Below are positions 7,504 through 15,007 of a DNA stretch of 64,000 nucleotides, piece by piece. The notes under the pieces are model-generated. The model had not been told where the DNA came from, ran no database searches, and was given only the letters and a program-made list of their open reading frames with translations. The stretch's first letter is position 1. Every line of letters begins with the position of its first letter. This stretch comes from Streptomyces sp. NBC_01429. GTDB lineage: Bacteria; Actinomycetota; Actinomycetes; Streptomycetales; Streptomycetaceae. The position numbers and the translations under genes are program-made. Location of the stretch: contig NZ_CP109599.1 in NCBI RefSeq assembly GCF_036231945.1, positions 3,318,501 to 3,382,500 on the forward strand, read 5' to 3'.

Positions 7504-8354
7504 GCACCATGTGGCAGGGATGCCTCGCCAACACCGACTACTTCGAGATGCGCTCCAGCGGTGGGCACGACTACGGCGTCTGGGTCACCACGCCGCCGGA
7601 CTACGACCCCGCCACCGCGCAAGCGCCTGTCGTGTACGTGCTCGACGGCAACTGGACCGTGGGCATGACCGCCCCGCTCATCGTCACCCAACTGGACCCC
7701 TTGCAGCCGATTCAGCCCTACGTCCAAGTCAGCGTGGGTTACGCGGGCGAGGAAGCAGACCACTGGGAGCGGTTGCGCAACCGAGACCTCGTGCCCGCCG
7801 GCGAACCCATCGCGAAGGAGTTCATCGACGCGGTGGAGATGGCGGTCCGGGCGGGCACGAAGACGCGCGAGCAAGCCGACGCCTACGTAGCCGAATTGAG
7901 CGACAGCCGCGCGGATGTGTTCCTGAACTTCCTCACCGCCGAACTGCACCCGCGGATCGAACGCGACTACGGCACAGCCCCGAGTGGTCATGGTCTCTTC
8001 GGCTATTCCTACGGCGGACTCTTCAGTCTCTACGCCTGGCTCACCGGCGGCACGTTCTTCGAGAGCATCGGTGCGGGCAGCCCCGGCGTTATCAGTGAAG
8101 ACAGCCAGGTCTTCGCTCATCTTCAAGCAATGGGTGACAGCCGGCCTGCCACCAAGCTTCACCTGACCCTCAACGACCGCGAAATCCTCGGAGACATGGC
8201 GGTCTACCAGAATCTCGCGAAGAACGCGGCCACGTTCTTCCACCGCCTGACCTCACCCGGCGGGTCCGTCACCAGCGCGATCATGCACGAAACGCACGTG
8301 ACCGGGCTACAGGCATCGTTCCTCAGCTACCTCAGGACCTGCCGGGCCCGGTAA
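7500..8354 (+). CDS. Esterase, alpha/beta hydrolase fold (putative esterase / EsD-like family)
   Basis: 284 residues from ATG 7500, whose last bases overlap the stop of the amidohydrolase remnant. The fold is of the putative-esterase (PF00756) type: VVYVLDGNW near residue 45, then the nucleophile elbow GYSYGG with Ser170, LNDREILGDM as a likely acid region, and a His near the C-terminus (MHETHVTG). No signal peptide, so cytoplasmic. With the amidohydrolase it probably hydrolysed an ester or amide of a xenobiotic or peptide-like compound under TetR control; the operon partner is now broken. Substrate unknown. Confidence 0.85.
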   Translation: MSTMWQGCLANTDYFEMRSSGGHDYGVWVTTPPDYDPATAQAPVVYVLDGNWTVGMTAPLIVTQLDPLQPIQPYVQVSVGYAGEEADHWERLRNRDLVPAGEPIAKEFIDAVEMAVRAGTKTREQADAYVAELSDSRADVFLNFLTAELHPRIERDYGTAPSGHGLFGYSYGGLFSLYAWLTGGTFFESIGAGSPGVISEDSQVFAHLQAMGDSRPATKLHLTLNDREILGDMAVYQNLAKNAATFFHRLTSPGGSVTSAIMHETHVTGLQASFLSYLRTCRAR

Positions 8355-8389
8355 GCCGGAACGCCGCGGCTCTGTCTGACCGCCGCGGT

Positions 8390-8422
8390 GGACGGCGGCG
8401 CTCCCGGCCGGCGCCGCCGTCC
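8390..8422 (+). terminator. Terminator after the esterase gene
   Basis: GGACGGCGGCGC (8390-8401) and GCGCCGCCGTCC (8411-8422) form a perfect 12-bp stem with a 9-nt loop, 35 bases after the stop codon. Confidence 0.75.
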
Positions 8423-8730
8423 CGAGTGCCTGGCGTCAGGGAGCAGGACGACAAGGTGACGGGCCGCAGCGCCGGTGGAGCCGAAGTGGTGGCCCGGTTG
8501 AGCCACCACATGGCGGACCCGAGCGTGCCTGGAACATGCCGTGTCCCGCGTACGCGCACAGCGGACGGCCGCAGCGACGCAGGGCCGACAGGACCACCTG
8601 TTGCACCCTATGGGGCACAGCAACACGGCGAGCACACCCCCGGGTCGGCGCTCGGTGGGGGCGTGCCGCGCGCGGGCCGGGCAGCCCCCGCGCGGCACGG
8701 GTCGGCTCCCCCACACGTACTCCACCAGGA
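8423..8730. other. Intergenic region, no gene seen
   Basis: About 310 bp between the terminator and the 3' end of the minus-strand MerR gene. The open frames here have poor composition (Arg/Cys/His-rich), and I do not support any of them. Confidence 0.4.
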
Positions 8731-9666
8731 TCACCCACCCGGGACGTGTGCGCGCAGTGCGGCGATCAGCCATTCGAACGCAGGCACCCCCGAGGGAGCC
8801 TGCGGCCACCCGTTGAGCGCGCCCAGCAACTGCCAGTACCGCTCCACCCTGCGGTCGGTGAAGGTGGCCAGCCGATCGGCCAGCAGGGCGTGTTCGGCCG
8901 CCGTCAGGCCGGGGTCGACGATCCGGTACAGGATCTCCTTGCCCGCGGCCGATTCGGGGGCGATGTGCTCGTGTACCGCCCGGCCGGCGTGCTCCATGAC
9001 CTTCGCAGGATCGGGCCCCTCCGGCTGCCGCTCCCCTCGTGCCCCCGCCAGGGCCATTTCGCGTACGCGCCTCCGGAACGGCTCGTCGCTGACCAGCTCG
9101 GCCAGCTCCACCCAGGCGTCCACCTGCTCGGGAGTCGGGTTGGCCGGCAGGGCCCCCGGCATGGTGCGCATGGCTTGGGCGAGTTGGGCGCCAGGGGCGT
9201 TGGGGCCGATACCGTCGAAGCTCTCGCGGACAAAGTCGTCGATGATCCGCTGCCGCTCGTCGACGGACATCCGGGCCAGTTCATGCATCACTCTCATCTC
9301 CTCTGTCGTACCGCCATGTCGTGCGACCCGGTCCAGCACCGCGCGCCGGACCATCAGCGTGCGGATCTCCGCGTCCAGGGCCCGCACGTGCGCCCCGGCC
9401 ACGTCGCGCACCGTCACTTGTCTGTCCAGCACCCGGCGTACGGTTTCCAGGGGCAGTCCCAGCTCGCGCAGGGTGCGGACCAGGTCGACGCGGGCGGCGG
9501 CACCGGCGTCGTAGAGCCGGAAGCCGCCTGCCGTGCGGCCGGACGGCGCCACGACGCCGCTGTCGGACCAGAAGCGAATCGTGCGCACGGAGAGCCCGGT
9601 GCGCCGGGCGAGTTCGCCGATGGTCAGCGTCCCGGTGCAGTCGCTCACGTCGCTCAAGTCGCTCAC
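8731..9666 (-). CDS. MerR-family regulator, paralogue A
   Basis: 311 residues from GTG 9666. A MerR winged-helix domain sits at ~10-75 (TIGELARRTGLSVRTIRFWS, then GGFRLYDAGAA), followed by a helical linker and a ~200-residue C-terminal helical domain of unknown ligand specificity. An ATG 15 bases upstream (9681) overlaps the -10 box and is rejected. The GTG lies exactly 7 bases after the -10, the same spacing as in its paralogue at 12256, implying a leaderless mRNA. Both regulators flank the pilin-leader protein and the NTF2-like gene. The promoter overlap implies autoregulation. Confidence 0.9.
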   Translation of the reverse strand: MSDLSDVSDCTGTLTIGELARRTGLSVRTIRFWSDSGVVAPSGRTAGGFRLYDAGAAARVDLVRTLRELGLPLETVRRVLDRQVTVRDVAGAHVRALDAEIRTLMVRRAVLDRVARHGGTTEEMRVMHELARMSVDERQRIIDDFVRESFDGIGPNAPGAQLAQAMRTMPGALPANPTPEQVDAWVELAELVSDEPFRRRVREMALAGARGERQPEGPDPAKVMEHAGRAVHEHIAPESAAGKEILYRIVDPGLTAAEHALLADRLATFTDRRVERYWQLLGALNGWPQAPSGVPAFEWLIAALRAHVPGG

Positions 9667-9673
9667 GGGGTCA

Positions 9674-9704
9674 ACTCTCATCCCTCCAGCGGATGGAGAG
9701 TCAA
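9674..9704 (-). promoter_or_regulatory. MerR-type promoter with 19-bp spacer and CTCCA/TGGAG dyad
   Basis: Read on the minus strand: -35 TTGACT (9704-9699), a 19-bp spacer containing the dyad CTCC-N8-GGAG, and -10 GAGAGT (9679-9674). The long spacer and central dyad are hallmarks of MerR-activated promoters. It fires into the adjacent MerR gene. Confidence 0.75.
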
Positions 9705-9869
9705 GCCTCTTTATCGCGGCCGGGCTACGGGATCCGGGCGCACATACCCGACACGCCGGGTGCCGTGGGCCCGGAACTGGGCCCGGGGGCCCTGCTGATG
9801 GGCCCGGTCCCCTCTCTACGCTGCTCGCGGCTCGGGGGAGTTGGCGATCTGCGGCAACGAGGAGTGCGG

Positions 9870-11576
9870 ATGAAGCGGGTCGAGGACCTCCGAGCGCCCT
9901 CGCCGCCACCCGGCGGCAGACGTACCGGCAGACGTACCGCCCGGGACCGGGGTGTGGCGGGTACCGAGTACGTGGCGATGATCCTGGTCGTCGCCATGAT
10001 CTCCGCCGCGATCGTGGGACTCTCGGTCCCGCAGGACGAGGCGACCGGGCTGAAGGCCGCCGTCTGCCGGGTCATCCACCCCCTGAGCGGCTCCGAGGCG
10101 TGCACGGGCGGTGAGTTCCAGGATCCCGACGCGCCCGGCGAGGGCGATCCCGGTGGGGGCGACAACCCGGGCGACAATCCGGGCGGCGATCCCGACGACC
10201 CCGATGCCCCGGTCGTACCGCCCGAGGACGACCCGTTCGAACCGGCGAAGTGCCTGCTGTCGGAGGACCAGACGAAGACCACCGTCGTCGTCCAGATCCT
10301 CTTCATCAAGATCAGCAGTTCGGAGTCGGTCAAGGTCCAGCAGTGGTCGGACGGCACCGTCACCCTGGAGCGCGTGACCGACAGCAGTGTCGGGGTCACC
10401 GCCAGCATCTCGGCCGGGATTCCGGGCCTCAAGGAGTGGGGCGGCAGCGCCTCCCTCAGCGGCAGCTACTCCAAGGGCAGCGGCAGCGGCGGGCAGTGGG
10501 TCTTCAACGGCAACAGGACGACCGACCCGCAGGCCGACCTGGAGGCCAACCTCTCGGACGCCAAGCAGTTCGCCGAGTACCTCAAGGCGGCGCAGAAGTG
10601 CGGCAAGGGCCCGACGGGGGACCCGTTCGACACGTACCGGGAATGCAGCATGGGCGCCAACGCGAAGAAGGGCGACCTGGACCCGGACCGGGCTCCTGAC
10701 ATCGACATCACCAAGTCGACCACGGAGCTGGCCGGCGGGCTGAGCTTCGGCAAGTCCTTCAGCAAGGGCAAGGGCGACGACAAGAAGGACCTCGGCTCCA
10801 TATCCACCGACATCCTCTCCGCGTCGATGACCGAGGAGGTCGTCGTCATGCGGACCAAGACCGGTCCCGACGCGGGCAAGGTCACCTTCGTCTACACCTT
10901 CTCCGTCGGCGGTCAGGCGGGCGAGGGAGTCCAGGGCAAGGGCAGCAAGATGCAGCAGGTCGCCGTCACCTACGACGCGGCGGCGTACGACGAGGAAGAG
11001 AAGAACGGCGACCCGCACCACCCCCAGAAGATGACCATCACGACGAGCCAGGAGGCCGGGGACGGCGGCGGCGTGAAGGTGGGCGCCGGGGTGAACGCCG
11101 GTCCCGTGCCGGTCACCATCGACGTCGGTGGCGGCGGCGGGACCATTCACTCGACCATCCACACCGAGACCGCCGACGTGACCCTCGACAACGACGGCGA
11201 CAGCACTCTGGTCGAGGACTGGCTGCGCGGCCGCGGCGACTTCCCCGCCAGCGACGCCCTGCCCAACCCCTCGGACTCGGCCGAGCCCCTCGGCAACGAC
11301 GCGGGCCCGCTCGAAACACTCCTTCACGACAAGGCCAAGCTCTCCCGGCTCGACTACGAGGCCAACACCGACTGGTGGAACGCCTCGCTCGGCATCGGCT
11401 TCGGCGTCTCGGCGGGACAGGTCACCCTCGGCTTCAAGCTCTTCGGCATCGACATCACGCACGAGGAGAAGAAGCAGACCATCACCGGGGATCCCACCTA
11501 CGCGACGGGCCCGAGCAAGGGCGGCGGACGCCCCTGGGTCGAGTGGAAGAACTGCACCCGGACCACGCCCATCTAG
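9870..11576 (+). CDS. Flp-pilin-leader surface protein with unknown C-terminal domain
   Basis: 568 residues; ATG 9870 follows ACGAGGAG. Residues 1-28 are basic and end in RDRG; then V29-A-G-T-E33-Y34 and a hydrophobic helix (~35-53) exactly fit the Flp/Tad prepilin motif G|xxxxEY. AVC (Cys66) and Cys78 follow, then an acidic Asp/Pro/Gly linker (~83-118) and a ~450-residue, probably beta-rich region. Short Gly-rich stretches and CGKGPTGDPFDTYRECSM are visible there, but no known domain. The leader and cysteine spacing match the ADP-ribosyltransferase protein at 49796. Likely membrane-anchored or exported. It lies divergent from MerR A. Function unknown. Confidence 0.8.
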   Translation: MKRVEDLRAPSPPPGGRRTGRRTARDRGVAGTEYVAMILVVAMISAAIVGLSVPQDEATGLKAAVCRVIHPLSGSEACTGGEFQDPDAPGEGDPGGGDNPGDNPGGDPDDPDAPVVPPEDDPFEPAKCLLSEDQTKTTVVVQILFIKISSSESVKVQQWSDGTVTLERVTDSSVGVTASISAGIPGLKEWGGSASLSGSYSKGSGSGGQWVFNGNRTTDPQADLEANLSDAKQFAEYLKAAQKCGKGPTGDPFDTYRECSMGANAKKGDLDPDRAPDIDITKSTTELAGGLSFGKSFSKGKGDDKKDLGSISTDILSASMTEEVVVMRTKTGPDAGKVTFVYTFSVGGQAGEGVQGKGSKMQQVAVTYDAAAYDEEEKNGDPHHPQKMTITTSQEAGDGGGVKVGAGVNAGPVPVTIDVGGGGGTIHSTIHTETADVTLDNDGDSTLVEDWLRGRGDFPASDALPNPSDSAEPLGNDAGPLETLLHDKAKLSRLDYEANTDWWNASLGIGFGVSAGQVTLGFKLFGIDITHEEKKQTITGDPTYATGPSKGGGRPWVEWKNCTRTTPI

Positions 11577-11719
11577 GGCGTGTTGCGACCGTCCTGGACC
11601 GTTTCCCCGACCGGGTCTTCGCGTTCGACGCGTTCGGCCCACTCGGGATCCGGCCCACCGCGGGCTCGGGCTGGGCCGGGTCCGGTACTTCCACGGCCGC
11701 GGCGCCGGAGGAGAACGGC

Positions 11720-12097
11720 TCAGGAGGCGGACGGCTCGATCTCCCCCGCGAAGACGATGACCTGGTCGATGAGGCTCCGCCGCAGATGGACGACGTCCGT
11801 TCCCGCCAGGCGGGGGCCTCCGTACGGTGTCGTGAAGACCCACTGGTACCGGGCCCACTCGTCCGGCATGTCCACCGCCGAACAGCGCACCATCGTGCCG
11901 GTCCCCGCCGGGTGGCGCCGGATGTCCAGCACGAACCGCTCGACCGCCTCGATCCCCTCACTGCGGCCCAACGGTCCCCAGAAGACCACGTCCGAGGTGA
12001 GGGCCTGGGAGAGCAGCTCAGTCACATAGCTGTCGTCCGAGGCGTTGAACGCGGAGATGAACGTGTCGATCGCGGAACGCGCGGTTTCTACCTGCAT
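11720..12097 (-). CDS. NTF2/SnoaL-like small protein
   Basis: 125 residues from ATG 12097. It has the cone-shaped NTF2-like pattern: an N-terminal helix (AIDTFISAFNASDDSYV), a strand with FWGPLGRSEG, a helix (GIEAVERFVLDIRRH) and four C-terminal strands ending VVHLRRSLIDQVIVFAGEIEP. Members act as small-molecule hydrolases, isomerases or binding domains; the active site here is not recognisable. The longer in-frame ORF upstream has poor composition and is ignored. It lies between the pilin-leader gene and MerR B, on the same strand as both MerR genes. Confidence 0.8.
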   Translation of the reverse strand: MQVETARSAIDTFISAFNASDDSYVTELLSQALTSDVVFWGPLGRSEGIEAVERFVLDIRRHPAGTGTMVRCSAVDMPDEWARYQWVFTTPYGGPRLAGTDVVHLRRSLIDQVIVFAGEIEPSAS

Positions 12098-12255
12098 GCA
12101 CCAGTAATACCAGTCGCCTCGCGGGCCGCGCTCGTCCCGTGAGCCGTCTCCCGGCCACGGTGAACCATCCCGGTCACGGCACTGGCACTGCGCCCCGGCT
12201 CCGGCTCGTGCGGGTTCGCCCTCGCGGGCCGGGGCGGCGGTCTGCACTGCCGTGA

Positions 12256-13194
12256 CTACGCGTCGCTGTCCTTGCGCAGGGCCTGGATGAGCCAGGGGTA
12301 CACGGGGATCAGACTCGGCACCACCTGCCAGCCGTTGACGATCCACACGAGCCGCCAGTACCGGTCCACCCGGGGATCGTGCGCCTCTTCGAACTGCCGG
12401 GCCATCCAGTCCCGGAAGTCCGCGTCCGGGGTGCGTGCGAACACCGCGGCGAAGCGGTGCACAAGATCGTCGATGACAGGTGCGGCCCGGTCGCTCAGCG
12501 GGTCGACGCCCGACTCCATGGCCCCGGCCACCATCTGGCGGGTGACCCGCATCAGTTCCTCGCCGGCCTCGCTCTCGATGGCGAGCGGGCGTCCGGCGGC
12601 CCGGAACACGGCCGTCCGGCGCATCCGGGCCCGGAAATCCTCGTCGCCGACCAGCTCGGCGAGTTCCGCCCACGCGGCGACCTGCTCGCTGGACGGATCA
12701 TCGGGGAGGTCGGGGGTGGCGGCGCGCACCATGGCCACCGCGGCGGGGTCGGCATGCGTTGTGCCGAAGGTGCCCTCCACGAAATCGTCGATCAGACGTC
12801 GGCGTTCCTCGCCGGACAACCGCGTGAGCCGGTGCATGAGTGTGATCTCCTCGGGATCGGACCCGCGTGCGGCCACGGCTCGCAGAACGCTTCGACGCAG
12901 TCGCAGCACCCGGATCTGGACGTCCACGGCGTCGGCGTGCGCCTCGGCGACCTCGGCCACCGACAGCTCGCGGTCCAGTACCCGTTGGATCGTGGCCAGG
13001 TCCATTCCCAGCTCGCGCAGGGTGCGCAGCAGCTCCAGACGTAGCAGCGCGTCGAGGTCGTAGAGCCGGTAGCCGGCGGGACTTCGAGTGGTCGGCGCCA
13101 CCACCCCCGCATCGGAGTAGAACCGGATGGTCCGCACGGGCAGGCCGGTCCGCCGGGAGAGCTCCCCGATCGAGTAGAGGGTCGTCGCGTCCAT
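12256..13194 (-). CDS. MerR-family regulator, paralogue B
   Basis: 312 residues from ATG 13194. The MerR winged helix (SIGELSRRTGLPVRTIRFYS, then AGYRLYDLDAL) is at ~8-72, with the same helical C-terminal architecture as paralogue A. Aligned by eye the two share most residues in the DNA-binding domain and motifs such as RRLIDDFV in the C-terminal part. The promoter matches that of A in element spacing, and the ATG again lies 7 bases past the -10 box, implying a leaderless transcript. They may be duplicates with diverged ligands. No dedicated target gene is evident. Confidence 0.9.
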   Translation of the reverse strand: MDATTLYSIGELSRRTGLPVRTIRFYSDAGVVAPTTRSPAGYRLYDLDALLRLELLRTLRELGMDLATIQRVLDRELSVAEVAEAHADAVDVQIRVLRLRRSVLRAVAARGSDPEEITLMHRLTRLSGEERRRLIDDFVEGTFGTTHADPAAVAMVRAATPDLPDDPSSEQVAAWAELAELVGDEDFRARMRRTAVFRAAGRPLAIESEAGEELMRVTRQMVAGAMESGVDPLSDRAAPVIDDLVHRFAAVFARTPDADFRDWMARQFEEAHDPRVDRYWRLVWIVNGWQVVPSLIPVYPWLIQALRKDSDA

Positions 13195-13201
13195 GGCCCC
13201 C

Positions 13202-13232
13202 ACTCTGCTGTCTCCAGTCAGTGGAGACTCAA
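13202..13232 (-). promoter_or_regulatory. MerR-type promoter of paralogue B
   Basis: On the minus strand: -35 TTGAGT (13232-13227), a 19-bp spacer with the dyad GTCTCCA...TGGAGAC, and -10 CAGAGT (13207-13202), followed by 7 bases and ATG. The geometry is the same as at 9674-9704. Confidence 0.75.
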
Positions 13233-13388
13233 GGCCATTCACCGACCGGGCCCGGATCCGGTCGGTCAGCGGTCAGGGGTCAGCGGTCAGGGGTCTGCGG
13301 TCAGTCCCGGGGTTCGTGGTCAGGGTGCGGAGGAGCCACTCGCCCCCTCCGCACCCGCTGACGCGCTCTCCGCCCCCGTTGACCGGCG

Positions 13389-14537
13389 TCAGCCCCGGAC
13401 ACCTCCCTGTAGCGCGGGCGTCTGGGTGGGCAGCTCGGCGCCCGGTGCCCGCGCCTCGGGCGTCCCCGCCGCGCTCGTCGGCTCCCGGCCCGCGTCCGAC
13501 CAGGTGCCCAGGGTGATCTCCGCCGTGATGCCGGGGCCGAACCCGGCGATGACTCCCCGCGCTCCGTGGTGGGCGCCGCCCTCCTCGAAGAGGCGCTCCA
13601 GGGCGTCGAAGATGACGGCGCTCGCGATGTTGCCCCGCTCGGTGAGGGTCGCCCTGCTGTAACGGAACATCTCCGCTGGCAGTCCCAGATAGTGGCTCAG
13701 GTCGTCCAGGATCCTGGGGCCGCCCGCGTGGACGACGTAGAAGTCGAGGCCGGAGACGTCCCAGTCGTGGGGTGCGGCCATGTCGCGCATGGCGGGCGCC
13801 AGCATGGCCATGGTCTTGGGGACCCGCTTGTCCAGCAGGAAGTGGAATCCGGTGTCGCGGACGGCGTAGGAGATCCAGTCCTCGGTGCCGGGCACCAGAT
13901 GGGATCCGTTGCGCTCCAGCCTGACCCCCGTACCGCCCTCGCCGCGCACCACCGCCGCCGCGAGAGCGTCGCCGAAGAGGCCGTTGGAGAGCAGGTTGCC
14001 CACCGCGAGGTCGGCCGGCTGGTAGCACAGGGAGCAGAACTCGCAGGCGACGATCAGCACGTTCGCGCCCGGGTAGGCGGTGCAGAAGTCGTGCGCGCGG
14101 TTGATGGCGGCTCCGCCGGCGGCGCAGCCGAGCTGGGCGATGGGGAGCTGGCGGGTCTCCGGGCGGAAGCCCAGGTTGTTGATGATCCAGGCGGTCATCG
14201 ACGGCATCATGAAGCCCGTGCACGACACGTAGACGATCATGTCGATGTCGGGCGGCGCGAGTTGCGCGAGGTCCAGCGCGCGCCGCACCACGTCGGGCAC
14301 CCGCGCCTTGGCCTCCTCCTCGTACACCGCGTTGCGCGCGGTGAAGCCGGGGTGTTCGAGGGTCTCCTCGATGGGCCGCACCAGGCGCCTGGTCTGGACG
14401 CCCGTATTGCCGATGAGGCGCAGGGCGAGCCCCAGTTGAGGATGGCCGGCATGCAACTGCCGTGCCAGCTCCAGCGTCTCTTCCCTGGTGATGACATGCT
14501 CGGGGACGGCGATGGCCGGTCTGCACAGAGTCGCCAT
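13389..14537 (-). CDS. rppA: 1,3,6,8-tetrahydroxynaphthalene synthase (type III polyketide synthase)
   Basis: 382 residues. The start MATLCRPAIAVPEHVIT matches known RppA proteins, and GGGGAG precedes the ATG. The catalytic triad is at the canonical positions: Cys138 in QLGCAAGG, His270 in YVVHAGGP and Asn303 in TERGNIAS. RppA condenses five malonyl-CoA into THN, which oxidises to flaviolin and polymerises into brown melanin-like pigment that protects against UV and oxidants. The usual partners (flaviolin-coupling P450, cupin or quinone-forming monooxygenase) are not adjacent here. An AT-rich upstream region (14700-14790) carries its likely promoter, with TTGACT at 14748-14743. Confidence 0.92.
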   Translation of the reverse strand: MATLCRPAIAVPEHVITREETLELARQLHAGHPQLGLALRLIGNTGVQTRRLVRPIEETLEHPGFTARNAVYEEEAKARVPDVVRRALDLAQLAPPDIDMIVYVSCTGFMMPSMTAWIINNLGFRPETRQLPIAQLGCAAGGAAINRAHDFCTAYPGANVLIVACEFCSLCYQPADLAVGNLLSNGLFGDALAAAVVRGEGGTGVRLERNGSHLVPGTEDWISYAVRDTGFHFLLDKRVPKTMAMLAPAMRDMAAPHDWDVSGLDFYVVHAGGPRILDDLSHYLGLPAEMFRYSRATLTERGNIASAVIFDALERLFEEGGAHHGARGVIAGFGPGITAEITLGTWSDAGREPTSAAGTPEARAPGAELPTQTPALQGGVRG

Positions 14538-15007
14538 GATCAGCTCCCCACCCGGCAGTCGGCGGCAGCGGCGGCGGAGCGAGCGGGTAACGCCCGGCCG
14601 CCCGGAGGAGCCGGCACCCCGGACGGGAGCCCGGACGGCACCGGGCCCCGCACGGGACGGGCCGGCACGAATTCTGAAGCGGTCATCGCGATCCCCCTGT
14701 ACACGTGGTCCTGCCCGGATGGGCAAGAGAACACCATTTATCAGTCAATTCCGCGATAACTCATGATTCATGCGAGAAAAACCAAAGACCACCCGTTCGG
14801 GGTCCCGCCAACCCGACCTGGATCCGGGCCAGTTCATTCGGGCCAGGTCATCCGGGCCAGGTCATCCCTGGCCAGCTCATCCGGTCCGGACGCCCGGCCG
14901 CAGAAAGGCTTCATCACCACGCTACGCGACCACACCGACACTGAGCGTGGTCCCAATGGGCTACACCGCACCCATCCGCGCCCCCGGCCCCTCGACCGGA
15001 GGTGCCA
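14538..15007. other. rppA upstream region, no gene
   Basis: About 470 bp between the rppA start and the 3' end of the FAD oxidase gene. 14700-14790 is AT-rich and promoter-like for rppA; 14822-14880 holds 14-bp tandem repeats. I see no coding sequence. The open frames are shadows or Arg/Trp-rich. Confidence 0.5.
14822..14880. repeat. 14-bp tandem repeats upstream of rppA
   Basis: The unit ATCCGGGCCAGGTC and close variants occur four to five times in tandem (one unit is 15 bp), ending near ATCCGGTCCGG. It could be a regulator-binding array or simple slippage. Confidence 0.7.

Noticed and set aside
8327..8809. 160-residue minus-strand frame after the esterase
   Set aside because: Rich in Arg, Cys and His, over a terminator stem and an untranslated gap; no family signal.
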